Part shown: positions 9,257-18,463 of the stretch, piece by piece
Layout of the letters: every line of letters starts with the position of its first letter
Position numbering within the stretch: position 1 is the first letter of the stretch
Source of the DNA: Flavobacterium sp. 83
GTDB lineage: Bacteria; Bacteroidota; Bacteroidia; Flavobacteriales; Flavobacteriaceae
NCBI RefSeq assembly: GCF_000744835.1
Contig: NZ_JQMS01000001.1
Span: forward strand, 1,364,001 to 1,428,000
Length of the DNA: 64,000 nucleotides
Direction of reading: 5' to 3'
Position numbers and translations under genes: made by a program
The notes under the pieces: model-generated
What the model was told of the DNA's origin: nothing
Database searches by the model: none
What the model saw: only the letters and a program-made list of their open reading frames with translations

Positions 9257-9328
9257 CAGTGAAAATCCTTTTTTCTCGTTTTTTAGAACGAGAAAAAAGA
9301 TTGAAACGAATAGCATGAACTAGCTCCT
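9257..9328 (-). repeat. AGGAGCTA-type intergenic repeat, copy 2
   Basis: Read on the minus strand it begins AGGAGCTAGTTCATGCTATT, close to copy 1. It carries a different hairpin in the same place: 12-bp arms 9269-9280 and 9287-9298 (TTTTTTCTCGTT and its complement), followed by AAAGGAT as in copy 1. Flanks are conserved while stem sequences differ but keep pairing, which suggests selection on structure. Confidence 0.7.
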
Positions 9329-9335
9329 AAAAAAC

Positions 9336-11702
9336 TTAATTAAGTTCTTCAATAAGTTCTTCTTTTTTAGCTTTTTTCTTTTCAAAAGTCAATACTAGTG
9401 CAGGTAAAACCAATAAGTTTGCAAACATGGCAAACAGTAATGTACAAGAAATCAAACCGCCAAGCGCAATCGTACCGCTAAAGCTGGAAAGAGTGAAAGT
9501 TGCAAATCCTAGAATCAATACCACCGAAGTGTAAAATGTACTAATTCCTGTTTCTCTCAGTGAACTGAATACTGATTTTTTTACTTTCCCTTTGTTTTGC
9601 TGTAAGTCAAGGCGGTATTTTGCCATAAACTGAATCGCATTATCCACCGAAATTCCAAAAGCAATACTGAAAACCAAAATCGTTGATGGCTTCAGCGGAA
9701 TCCCAAAATAACCCATTAATCCTGAGGTGATGCAAAGCGGCAAAACATTAGTAATTACGGATGCCATTACCATTTTACCTGATCTAAATAAATAGGCCAT
9801 TAATAATGCAATAAGAAAAATAGCGAAAATCAAGGATTCAATAAGGTTGTCAATTAAGTAGGAAGTTCCTTTTTGAAATACCAACGCTTTTCCGGTAAGG
9901 GTCACTTCGTAACGGTCTTTAGGAAAAACTTTGTCAATTTTTTGTCGCAGTTGATTTTCTACTCTTGCCATTTCTACGGTCCCTATGTCTTTCATGAAAG
10001 TAGTGATTCTGGCATATTGTCCAGTAGAATCTACATAACTTTTCATCAAGTTTTCTTTGGTGTTTTTAGTAGCATTTTTGGCATACGAAAGAATGAAGGC
10101 CTGTTCTTGTGATGTTGGTAATTCGTAATATTCCGGATTACCGTTGTAATACGCTTGTTTGGAATATTTAACCAAATTTACAATAGAAATAGGTTTCGAT
10201 AATTCTGGAATTGTAGCAATGGTTTCTTGCAATTCGTCCATTTTTTTCATTGTGGATAATTTCATAACTCCTTTTTTGCGTTTGGTGTTAATCATGATTT
10301 CCAGAGGCATAACGCCGTTGAATTCCTTTTCGAAAAAAACAATGTCTTTAAAGAAAGAAGCACTTTTTGGCATTTCGCCAATTAAACTTCCCGAAACTTT
10401 CATCTGTGAAACCCCAATTACACTGAATATAAGCAATAAAGCGTAGATGATATAAATCGTTTTTCGTTTGTATTTTACAATATTCTCCACCCAATCCAAC
10501 AAGGTCGAAATGTATGTTTTACTCAGGTGATACAAGTGTTTTTCCTTTGGCAAAGGCATAAAACTATAAATAATTGGTACAACAACCAGTGTCAATAGAT
10601 ATACGGAGATTACGTTGATAGAAGTCACTAATCCAAACTCAAAAAGTAAGTCGTTACCCGTAATCATAAACGTTGCAAAACCGGCAGCTGTTGTTAAATT
10701 CGTCATTAGGGTTGAAACCCCAATTTTTGAAATGACACGTTGCAAGGCTTTCGCTTGATTATTATGCAGTTTTATTTCCTGCTGGTATTTGTTAATCAGG
10801 AAAATACAGTTTGTAATTCCAATGACAATAATTAGTGGCGGAATAATAGCCGTTAAAATTGTGATTTTGTAATGGAATAACCCCAATGTTCCAAAAGACC
10901 ACATTACTCCAAAAAGCAAAATACAAATGGATATAAATGTCGCTCGAAAGGAACGGAAGAATAAAAAGAATATTAATGAAGTAATTAACAAAGCCGCACC
11001 AATGAAAAGGCCAATTTCCCCTTTCATATTTTCGGCATTTATGGTTCGGATGTAAGGCATTCCTGAAACGCGAAGGTCGATTCCGGTAGTTTTTTCAAAT
11101 TTTTCAATTTTTGGAACCAGATTCTCAATAATAAAAGTTTTTCTTCCTGCAGTATTTACAATTTTCTTGTTTAAATAAATCGCTGATCGAATACTTCCTG
11201 ATTTTTTATTAAACAATAATCCTTCGTAAAAAGGCAAATTATTGAAGAGTTCGTTCTTTATTTTCTGTAAGTATCCTGGATTTACTGTTTGAGTTTGGTC
11301 GATAAGTGGTACCAATTCAAATTTTTCTTCTGCTTCGTTTTTTTCTAATTTTTTTAAATCGTTCAATGAAACAACCAGCTCTACTTCTTTGGAGTTTTTT
11401 AAACCAGTCATTAATTCATTCCAGGCAGCAAAAGCTTTTGGTGTGAAAAAAGTATTGTCTTTGAAACCTATAACAATCAAATTGCCTTCTTCACCGAATT
11501 TATTTAAGAAATCTTCATATTGTCGATTTACAATGTGTTTTTTAGGAAGTAGATTGGCTTCGGTATAGGTCATACCAAGATTTTTCCATTGAAATGCCAA
11601 AAAAACGGTTAGGGCAAGAATAACTCCTAGTATTACGATTCTATTTTTAAGCACAATTCGGGCGATTAATTCCCAAAATCCTACTGTTATTTTCTTTTTC
11701 AT
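9336..11702 (-). CDS. RND-superfamily (MMPL-type) exporter
   Basis: A large inner-membrane transporter of the RND superfamily, 788 residues. The topology is two repeats of one helix, a large periplasmic loop and five helices: TM1 near residues 20-42, loop to about 225, a helix bundle to about 385, TM7 near 420-440, second loop, and a final bundle about 635-775. The segment around residues 195-215 (IDLRVSGMPYIRTINAENM) and its counterpart near 600 (YEVTLTGKALVFQKGT) match the MMPL/hopanoid-exporter type. Such proteins export lipids or hydrophobic compounds using the proton gradient. It stands alone, with no membrane-fusion or outer-membrane partner nearby, so drug efflux of the AcrAB kind is less likely than lipid transport. 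The substrate is unknown. Confidence 0.88.
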   Translation of the reverse strand: MKKKITVGFWELIARIVLKNRIVILGVILALTVFLAFQWKNLGMTYTEANLLPKKHIVNRQYEDFLNKFGEEGNLIVIGFKDNTFFTPKAFAAWNELMTGLKNSKEVELVVSLNDLKKLEKNEAEEKFELVPLIDQTQTVNPGYLQKIKNELFNNLPFYEGLLFNKKSGSIRSAIYLNKKIVNTAGRKTFIIENLVPKIEKFEKTTGIDLRVSGMPYIRTINAENMKGEIGLFIGAALLITSLIFFLFFRSFRATFISICILLFGVMWSFGTLGLFHYKITILTAIIPPLIIVIGITNCIFLINKYQQEIKLHNNQAKALQRVISKIGVSTLMTNLTTAAGFATFMITGNDLLFEFGLVTSINVISVYLLTLVVVPIIYSFMPLPKEKHLYHLSKTYISTLLDWVENIVKYKRKTIYIIYALLLIFSVIGVSQMKVSGSLIGEMPKSASFFKDIVFFEKEFNGVMPLEIMINTKRKKGVMKLSTMKKMDELQETIATIPELSKPISIVNLVKYSKQAYYNGNPEYYELPTSQEQAFILSYAKNATKNTKENLMKSYVDSTGQYARITTFMKDIGTVEMARVENQLRQKIDKVFPKDRYEVTLTGKALVFQKGTSYLIDNLIESLIFAIFLIALLMAYLFRSGKMVMASVITNVLPLCITSGLMGYFGIPLKPSTILVFSIAFGISVDNAIQFMAKYRLDLQQNKGKVKKSVFSSLRETGISTFYTSVVLILGFATFTLSSFSGTIALGGLISCTLLFAMFANLLVLPALVLTFEKKKAKKEELIEELN

Positions 11703-11898
11703 AGCTGTTTTAAAAATGCATGCAAATGTAATGAAAACCGTTACAAATCATGAAGTTTAAAGCAAACTTTTTGTATTGGCGCTAGGATGGTTCTTAGTTT
11801 TTATTTTACATTAAGATAATTTATGAGATATAAATTATATATTTGGTTTTCTCATCTTTGCTTTTTTTAGAGATGAGTAAGTCTATTCAAAAATAAAT

Positions 11899-14166
11899 AT
11901 GAAAAATTATAAAAATGCAATATTTTATTTCGGTGTAACTGGTGGTTTCACCGCTTTAATGTACTGGATTATTAAAAAAGGAAAGCATTTAGAAGTAAGC
12001 AAAAAAGTTACCCTTGCTACAATTGAAAATGGTTCTTGGAATGATTTTATAGCTTCCATGCAACATAGCTTTCAAGATCCTTTAGCGATACTTTTAGCCC
12101 AAATTATAACGATAATACTTGTAGCCCGATTTTTTGGTTGGGTTTTTAAAAAAATTGGACAACCCTCAGTAATAGGGGAGATTATTGCCGGTATTGTTTT
12201 AGGTCCATCCTTATTAGGGATGTATTTTCCTGAATTTTCAGCGGCATTGTTTCCAGTGGAATCGTTAGGGAATTTAAAGTTTTTAAGTCAAATAGGGTTG
12301 ATACTGTTCATGTTCGTTATAGGCATGGAACTCGATTTGAAAGTATTAAAAAATAAAGCCAATGAAGCCGTAGTGATTAGTCACGCCAGTATTGTAATTC
12401 CTTTTACGCTAGGCATTGGATTGGCTTACTTTGTTTACAATAGATTTGCTCCAGAAGGAGTCAAATTTCTTTCTTTTAGTTTGTTTATGGGAATAGCCAT
12501 GAGTATAACTGCTTTTCCAGTTTTGGCAAGAATCGTTCAGGAAAGAGGAATTCATAAAACTAAATTAGGTGCTATTGTCATTACCTGTGCCGCAGCTGAT
12601 GATATTACTGCTTGGTGTATACTGGCAGTTGTAATTGCAATTGTAAAAGCTGGAACTTTTGTCAGTTCGTTATACATCATTTCACTAGCTATAATTTATG
12701 TTCTATTGATGATTTTTATTGTAAAGCCTTTTTTGAAAAGAATAGGTGATTTATATGGAAGTAAGGATAGTATTATAAAACCGGTTGTTGCCATCTTTTT
12801 TCTTGTTCTTATACTTTCTTCTTATGCTACTGAAGTGATTGGTATTCATGCGCTTTTTGGTGCTTTTATGGCAGGGGCTATCATGCCTGATGTTCCAAAA
12901 TTCAGATCTATATTTATTGAGAAAGTAGAAGATGTTGCCTTGATACTTTTATTGCCTTTATTTTTCGTTTTTACTGGTTTAAAAACGGAGATTGGACTTA
13001 TCAATGATCCTTACTTATGGAAAGTAACGGGATTTATTATTCTGGTTGCGGTTGTCGGGAAGTTTTTAGGGAGTGCTTTAGCTGCTAAATTTGTAGGTCA
13101 GAGTTGGCGCGATAGTTTAACTATTGGTGCCTTGATGAATACTAGAGGTTTAATGGAATTAATTGTGTTGAACATTGGATTAGAACTTAAAGTATTGACT
13201 CCCGAAGTTTTTACAATGATGGTTATCATGGCGTTAGTGACTACTTTTATGACTGGCCCAGCTTTGGATTTAATTAATTACATTTTTAAGACGAAAGACA
13301 ATATTGACAATGAGGAAGTGTCAAATAATAAATTCCGAATTTTAATCTCCTTTGGTAATAACGAAAAAGGGAAATCCCTTTTACGATTGGCCAACAGTTT
13401 AATCAAGAAAACAAAAGAAACAGCATCAGTTACGGTTATGCATTTGTCATTGAGTGATGAAATGCATCAATTTAATATGGAAGACAAAGAGAAAAATAGT
13501 TTTATTCCAATTGTTGAAGAATCTAGAATACTAAAACAAGAAATTACCACTATTTTTAAAGCAACAATCGATATTGAAACCGACATTGCTGATATTGCAA
13601 ATCAAGGAGATTTCGACTTACTGCTTATTGGTTTAGGGAAATCAATTTTTGAAGGAACCATTCTCGGAAAAGTAATTGGTTTCACCACGAGAATAATCAA
13701 TCCGGACCGACTGATTGATAAGTTTACCGGAAAAGAAGGATTGTTTGAAAATTCTCCTTTTGATGAAAGAACTAGACAAATTATTTCTAAAACCAAGATG
13801 CCGATTGGGATTTTGATTGACAAAGATTTGCAAAATGTAAATGAAATTTTTCTTCCTATTTTTTGTCAAGAAGATTCATTTTTGATTGAATATGTTCAAA
13901 AATTAATTTATAATAACAATTCCAAAATAATGATTTTGGATGTAAATGGTCATATTGATTCTAATTTTGTAATTAAGAGTGCGATAAATTCATTGGAACA
14001 AAAATACCCAAACAACATAGGTATAATCACGGATAGAATTGTGAAAAAGGAATTTTTAGCTAAACAGGATTTAATGCTAATTAGTCTCGAAAGTTGGAAA
14101 ACATTGGTGGATTCCAGAAGTGTTTGGTTGAGTGGTGTTCCATCGGTATTGATATTGAAACATTAA
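11899..14166 (+). CDS. CPA2-family cation/proton antiporter with cytoplasmic C-terminal domain (copy 1)
   Basis: A 755-residue integral membrane antiporter. After a first helix (residues about 8-26), the CPA2 core spans about 55-440 with typical segments: GQPSVIGEIIAGIVLGPSLLG, FMFVIGMELDLKVLK and the ion-binding region AADDITAWCILA, whose paired aspartates are the expected cation/proton site. Residues about 470-755 form a soluble domain resembling the nucleotide-binding/universal-stress-like tails of such antiporters (IANQGDFDLLLIGLGKSIFEGT). Exchanged ions (Na+ or K+ for H+) cannot be told apart by sequence. It is closely similar throughout to the gene at 16126, from which it is separated by an SMR gene and a LytS/LytTR pair. 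The SMR gene begins 2 bp after its stop, so they are co-transcribed. Confidence 0.92.
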   Translation: MKNYKNAIFYFGVTGGFTALMYWIIKKGKHLEVSKKVTLATIENGSWNDFIASMQHSFQDPLAILLAQIITIILVARFFGWVFKKIGQPSVIGEIIAGIVLGPSLLGMYFPEFSAALFPVESLGNLKFLSQIGLILFMFVIGMELDLKVLKNKANEAVVISHASIVIPFTLGIGLAYFVYNRFAPEGVKFLSFSLFMGIAMSITAFPVLARIVQERGIHKTKLGAIVITCAAADDITAWCILAVVIAIVKAGTFVSSLYIISLAIIYVLLMIFIVKPFLKRIGDLYGSKDSIIKPVVAIFFLVLILSSYATEVIGIHALFGAFMAGAIMPDVPKFRSIFIEKVEDVALILLLPLFFVFTGLKTEIGLINDPYLWKVTGFIILVAVVGKFLGSALAAKFVGQSWRDSLTIGALMNTRGLMELIVLNIGLELKVLTPEVFTMMVIMALVTTFMTGPALDLINYIFKTKDNIDNEEVSNNKFRILISFGNNEKGKSLLRLANSLIKKTKETASVTVMHLSLSDEMHQFNMEDKEKNSFIPIVEESRILKQEITTIFKATIDIETDIADIANQGDFDLLLIGLGKSIFEGTILGKVIGFTTRIINPDRLIDKFTGKEGLFENSPFDERTRQIISKTKMPIGILIDKDLQNVNEIFLPIFCQEDSFLIEYVQKLIYNNNSKIMILDVNGHIDSNFVIKSAINSLEQKYPNNIGIITDRIVKKEFLAKQDLMLISLESWKTLVDSRSVWLSGVPSVLILKH

Positions 14167-14168
14167 TA

Positions 14169-14498
14169 ATGAACTGGATTTTATTGATTATCGGAGGCCT
14201 TTTTGAAGTGGGTTTTGCCACTTGTTTAGGCAAAGCCAAAGAGAGTTCAGGTGTTGCCGCTACACTATGGCTGGGTGGGTTTTTACTTTGTTTGACTATC
14301 AGTATGCTATTACTTTATAAAGCCACACAAACATTACCTATAGGAACTGCTTATGCGGTTTGGACTGGTATAGGTGCTGTAGGAACCGTTTTAGTGGGAA
14401 TTTTTGTTTTTAAAGAACCAGCTGATTTTTGGAGGGTTTTCTTTATCACTACTTTAATAGCTTCGATTATTGGACTAAAATTTGTGTCGAGTCATTAA
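14169..14498 (+). CDS. Small multidrug resistance (SMR) transporter, SugE/Gdx-like
   Basis: A 109-residue, four-helix inner-membrane exporter that works as an antiparallel dimer and exchanges cationic substrates for protons. The essential membrane glutamate is Glu13 (GGLFEVGFA) and the family signature PIGTAYAVWTGIGAVGTV is intact around residues 58-75. That signature is closest to the SugE/Gdx subgroup, known for guanidinium or quaternary ammonium export, although the Trp usually found three residues after the glutamate is Phe here. I chose ATG 14169; a longer in-frame reading from 14094 overlaps the antiporter. It begins 2 bp after the antiporter stop, so the two are translationally close and probably one transcript. 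Confidence 0.93.
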   Translation: MNWILLIIGGLFEVGFATCLGKAKESSGVAATLWLGGFLLCLTISMLLLYKATQTLPIGTAYAVWTGIGAVGTVLVGIFVFKEPADFWRVFFITTLIASIIGLKFVSSH

Positions 14499-14548
14499 AT
14501 GAAATGCGAAAATGATTTTTACTTTCTAAAGTATTTTAAACATAAAAT

Positions 14549-15319
14549 ATGAATCAAATTCAAGAAAATAATGGTGTGATTTATATGTTTCTGGCTATTA
14601 TTTTAATCCTGATAATTGCCCTTTGCTATGTTATTTATCGATTAATCCAATCTGGAAGAGCCAAAGAAAGCGTAGAGGAAAAGTTTCATTTACTGGAAAT
14701 GAAAGTAAATAATTTACAGTTGGAAACATTAGAATCAAAGCTTAATCCCCATCTTTTTAAAAATATTCTCAATTCCATTCAGTCACATGCATACCAAACC
14801 TATTTTGCGTTAGATAAATTAGCGAATGTGCTGGATTACATTTTATACGAAAGCCAGAAAAAATTTGTTTCACCAAAAGAAGAAATCGAGTTTGCACTGA
14901 ATCTGATAGAAATCAATAAAATTAAAGTCAGTCCACTTTTTGAATTGAAGGTAAAAACCAAAATTAACGAAGGTGAAATGCTTTATGAACAGCGACTTTT
15001 AGCACCTTTAATTTCGATAGATTTAATTGAAAATGCTTTTAAACATGCTGATTTGCAAAGTGCGGATGCTTTTATTTCGGTGTTGTTTGAATTTAAAGAC
15101 AATTGTTTCTATTTGACGGTTTCGAATAAAATTTCAGATAAAAAGATATTGAAAAAAGAACGAAGCGGTATTGGAGCCACCGCATTGGAACAACGATTGA
15201 AAATTATATACAAAAATCAGTTTAAACTGGATAAATTTGTAGAAAATGACATTTATATTGCGCACTTAAAAATCAATCTTCTTGAATACAAAACTCAAAT
15301 GCTTACTGCTGGACGATGA
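14549..15319 (+). CDS. LytS-type sensor histidine kinase
   Basis: Membrane histidine kinase of the His_kinase (LytS/YpdA) type, 256 residues. One N-terminal transmembrane helix (residues about 11-33) is followed by a short coiled coil and the phospho-accepting motif SKLNPHLFKNILNSI with His68. The ATP-binding domain contains the N-box LIENAFKHA (159-167) and a GIGATALEQRL G-box-like end. It has no periplasmic sensor domain, so any signal would be sensed within or next to the membrane. Its last 38 bp overlap the response regulator, which shows translational coupling. The neighbouring antiporters and SMR gene are candidate targets, by position only. Confidence 0.92.
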   Translation: MNQIQENNGVIYMFLAIILILIIALCYVIYRLIQSGRAKESVEEKFHLLEMKVNNLQLETLESKLNPHLFKNILNSIQSHAYQTYFALDKLANVLDYILYESQKKFVSPKEEIEFALNLIEINKIKVSPLFELKVKTKINEGEMLYEQRLLAPLISIDLIENAFKHADLQSADAFISVLFEFKDNCFYLTVSNKISDKKILKKERSGIGATALEQRLKIIYKNQFKLDKFVENDIYIAHLKINLLEYKTQMLTAGR

Positions 15320-16001
15320 ATTACCTGGATTGACGTACCTGAAGATGCTTTGTGAGCAAATTCCAGAATTAGAAATCGTAAAAGCATTCGACAATCCTGA
15401 AAGATTACTGGCTGAAATTCCAAAACTCGATTTTGATTTATGTATTTCAGATATCGAAATGCCAGGAATTGATGGCTTGAGTCTGGCGGGTTTATTACAA
15501 AATAAATTAGTCATTTTTACCACTGCCTATAAAAACTACGCTGCCGAAGCATTTGATATTGATGCCGTTGATTACATCACAAAACCGGTTACAAAAGAGC
15601 GTTTGCAAAAAGCAGTCACAAAGGCTTTGGAACGATTTAATAAACCTGAGATTACTAAAAAATTCATCCATTTAAATACGGATAAAGGGAAAGCATTATT
15701 GTATTTCCATCAGATTCATTATGTAAAAACTGCAGTGACTGACAGTAGAGATAAAGAAGTATTTCTTACTGACGGCAGTTCTCTGATTTTAAAAAACATT
15801 AATTTCGATTCCCTTTTAAGTCAGCTTCCTGAAACTGATTTTTGCAGGGTGAATAAAAAAGAAATCATTGCGATGAAGGCCGTGAAATTTTTCAATCACA
15901 ATGAAATTACGCTAAGCCATCAAGAACAAAACGGAAAATTCACCACGCTAATTTTAAGTGAAACTTATCGTTTTGATTTTTTAATCAAAGTCAAAATCTA
16001 A
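15282..16001 (+). CDS. LytTR-family response regulator
   Basis: A 239-residue DNA-binding response regulator. The receiver domain (residues 1-120) has the acidic pair Asp11-Asp12 (LLLDDE), phospho-acceptor Asp57 (CISDIEMPGIDG) and the conserved lysine in DYITKPV near residue 107. A LytTR DNA-binding domain follows at about 140-237 (HYVKTAVTDSRDKEVFLTDGSSLILK, DFCRVNKKEIIAMKAV). The start is a TTG at 15282, 38 bp inside the kinase gene, because no suitable ATG precedes the receiver core. It is the cognate partner of the upstream LytS-type kinase. Targets are unknown; the paired antiporter genes are the obvious candidates. Confidence 0.92.
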   Translation: MNTKLKCLLLDDELPGLTYLKMLCEQIPELEIVKAFDNPERLLAEIPKLDFDLCISDIEMPGIDGLSLAGLLQNKLVIFTTAYKNYAAEAFDIDAVDYITKPVTKERLQKAVTKALERFNKPEITKKFIHLNTDKGKALLYFHQIHYVKTAVTDSRDKEVFLTDGSSLILKNINFDSLLSQLPETDFCRVNKKEIIAMKAVKFFNHNEITLSHQEQNGKFTTLILSETYRFDFLIKVKI

Positions 16002-16125
16002 CTTATTACAAAGTTTTCCAATCTTGTTACATTCGGAAGAAATTACCTTGTGCTTTCCTTTATTTCTCAAAAATCACTTCCCATATTTGCATCGTAAAGC
16101 ATTGCTAATTAAAAAAACAGGTTGT

Positions 16126-18396
16126 ATGAGAAGTTTTAAAAATTCACTTTTTTATTTGATAATTATAGGCGGATTTTCTGCCTTGATGTATTGGATTGTC
16201 CTAAAAGGGAAAACCCTCGAAATAGGACAAAACATTGTTCATCACCAAATAGAAAACGGACATTGGAATGATTTTTTAGCATCGATGAACCATAATTTGC
16301 AACATCCACTGGCCATTCTTCTGGCGCAAATTGTCACTATTATTTTAGTCGCTCGATTTTTTGGATGGGTTTGCAGAAGAATTGGGCAGCCAACTGTAAT
16401 AGGGGAGATGATTGCGGGGATAGTTTTAGGACCTTCTTTAATCGGGATGTATTTTCCTGAATTTTCGGCAATGTTGTTTCCAAAAGATTCGTTAGGCAAC
16501 CTGCAGTTTTTGAGCCAAATTGGATTAATTCTTTTCATGTTTGTTATTGGGATGGAATTGGATTTAAAAGTGCTTAAAAATAAAGCGCACGATGCTGTTG
16601 TTATTAGTCACGCCAGTATTATTATTCCGTTTACTTTAGGGTTAGGATTGGCTTATTTTATATACCATTCTTTTGCGCCTCCCGGAGTTGAATTTCTTTC
16701 TTTTGGATTGTTCCTGGGAATTGCCATGAGTATTACGGCTTTTCCAGTTTTGGCGGGTATCGTTAGGGAACGCGGAATTCATAAGACTAAATTAGGCGCA
16801 ATTGTAATTACCTGTGCCGCCGCCGATGATATTACGGCATGGTGTATTCTTGCAGCAGTAATTGCAATTGTAAAAGCAGGATCTTTTATGAGCTCTTTGT
16901 ATGTTATTGCACTCGCAATACTTTATGTAATTGTAATGCTGAATGTAGTTAGACCTTTCTTAAAAAGAGTAGGGGATTTGAATTCCACAAGAGAAAGTCT
17001 TAACAAACCGGTTGTGGCTATTTTCTTTTTGACATTGTTATTGTCTTCTTATGCGTCTGAGTTGATAGGGATTCACGCTTTATTTGGAGCATTTTTGGCG
17101 GGGGTAATCATGCCGGAAAATAATAAATTCCGCACTATTTTTATCGAAAAAGTAGAAGACGTTTCCGTTGTAATATTACTCCCTTTATTCTTTGTTTTTA
17201 CAGGTTTACGAACCCAAATAGGATTGATTGACGATCCTCATTTATGGAAAATTACAGGCTTGATTATTTTGGTTGCTGTGGTTGGTAAGTTTTTTGGTAG
17301 CGCGCTTGCGGCAAAGTTCGTAGGACATAGCTGGAAAGACAGTCTGTCTATTGGTACCTTAATGAATACGAGAGGTTTGATGGAGTTGGTTGTGCTAAAT
17401 ATTGGATATGATTTAGGGGTTTTATCAACCGAAATTTTTACCATGATGGTTATTATGGCATTGGCGACGACCTTTATGACGGGTCCGGCTTTGGATTTAA
17501 TAAATTATCTTTTCAAAACAAAAGACAGTATTATCCCGGAAGAGATCAGTAATAAAAGTAAATATAAAGTGCTGATTTCTTTTGCCACACCCGAAAAAGG
17601 AAAAACATTATTGAAAGTAGCTAATAGTTTAGTCAAAAAGCAAAGTGGAAATACGGTGATTACCGCAATGCATTTATCGTTAAGTTCAGAGCTGCATTCT
17701 TTTGATATGAAAGATTATGAACGAGATATGTTTTTGCCGGTTATCTCGGAATCAGAAAGTCTGAATCAAAAAATAATTACCCTTTTCAAAGCGTCAAATG
17801 ATATTGATTCAGATATAACGGATACGGCTAATCAAGGCGAATACGATTTACTGTTAGTAGGTTTAGGACAATCTATTTTCGAAGGAACGTTACTGGGTAA
17901 AGTACTTGGTTTTACGACAAGAATTATTAATCCGGATCGTTTGATTGATAAATTTACTGGAAAAGAAGGCTTGTTTGAAAATTCGCCTTTTGATGAAAGA
18001 ACGAGGCAAATTATTGCTAAAAGCAAAATGTCAGTTGGAATTCTTGTGGATAAAGAATTAGAGGAGATTAATCAGGTCTTTATGCCCATTTTTAGTGATG
18101 AAGATGTTTTTTTGATTGAATTTGCCCAAAAATTGATTCGCAATAACGGTTCTCAAATTACCGTTTTGGATGCTGTTGGACACATTAGAAACAATAGAAA
18201 AATCCAAGAAGGAATTCGTTCGATAGAACAAATAGCTCCTAATCATATTATGGTGATGCAGGAAAGGACAATTAAAAAAGAGTTTTTAGAGCAACAGGAT
18301 TTGATGATTATCAGTTTAGAAAGCTGGAAAAAACTGCTGGATTCTCATAGTATTTGGCTCAATAATACACCATCAGTGTTGATTATTAAACCTTAA
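16126..18396 (+). CDS. CPA2-family cation/proton antiporter with cytoplasmic C-terminal domain (copy 2)
   Basis: Close paralogue of the antiporter at 11899 over its full length (756 against 755 residues). It shares the N-terminal helix, the GQPTVIGEMIAGIVLGPSLIG segment, the AADDITAWCILA ion-binding motif and the soluble C-terminal domain (TANQGEYDLLLVGLGQSIFEG). I chose the ATG at 16126 since it matches the start of copy 1 exactly; an in-frame codon at 16024 would add 34 residues with no counterpart. A CATATTTG sequence at 16082-16089 could be its own -7 element. A terminator-like hairpin follows at 18424. Sequence divergence spread over the whole length points to an old duplication rather than a recent one. 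Confidence 0.92.
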   Translation: MRSFKNSLFYLIIIGGFSALMYWIVLKGKTLEIGQNIVHHQIENGHWNDFLASMNHNLQHPLAILLAQIVTIILVARFFGWVCRRIGQPTVIGEMIAGIVLGPSLIGMYFPEFSAMLFPKDSLGNLQFLSQIGLILFMFVIGMELDLKVLKNKAHDAVVISHASIIIPFTLGLGLAYFIYHSFAPPGVEFLSFGLFLGIAMSITAFPVLAGIVRERGIHKTKLGAIVITCAAADDITAWCILAAVIAIVKAGSFMSSLYVIALAILYVIVMLNVVRPFLKRVGDLNSTRESLNKPVVAIFFLTLLLSSYASELIGIHALFGAFLAGVIMPENNKFRTIFIEKVEDVSVVILLPLFFVFTGLRTQIGLIDDPHLWKITGLIILVAVVGKFFGSALAAKFVGHSWKDSLSIGTLMNTRGLMELVVLNIGYDLGVLSTEIFTMMVIMALATTFMTGPALDLINYLFKTKDSIIPEEISNKSKYKVLISFATPEKGKTLLKVANSLVKKQSGNTVITAMHLSLSSELHSFDMKDYERDMFLPVISESESLNQKIITLFKASNDIDSDITDTANQGEYDLLLVGLGQSIFEGTLLGKVLGFTTRIINPDRLIDKFTGKEGLFENSPFDERTRQIIAKSKMSVGILVDKELEEINQVFMPIFSDEDVFLIEFAQKLIRNNGSQITVLDAVGHIRNNRKIQEGIRSIEQIAPNHIMVMQERTIKKEFLEQQDLMIISLESWKKLLDSHSIWLNNTPSVLIIKP

Positions 18397-18423
18397 AATA
18401 TTTTAAATTAAAATAAATAAAGT

Positions 18424-18463
18424 TCTGCTTTTCTATAAAAAAGTCAGGACTTTGTTTTTTAGT
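18424..18463. terminator. Terminator between antiporter copy 2 and the DUF5686 gene
   Basis: An imperfect stem (AAGTTCTG-CTTTT pairing with AAAAGTCAGGACTT, one G-U pair and one bulge) followed by TTTTTT, between convergent genes. It probably serves both strands. Confidence 0.7.

Larger units (their letters stand above)
8880..9335. other. Gene-free stretch with two repeat copies
   Basis: No convincing ORF on either strand. It holds two copies of an AGGAGCTA-type intergenic repeat in opposite orientation (8974-9052 and 9257-9328). Between them lies non-coding sequence containing a GGGGGCTAGG-like match (reverse strand, near 9204-9213) that may be the tail of the second copy. The promoter of asnS must lie close to 8880-8960. 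Confidence 0.7.

Noticed and set aside
16024..16125. Upstream start extending antiporter copy 2 by 34 residues
   Set aside because: The paralogue at 11899 begins exactly at the equivalent of ATG 16126.
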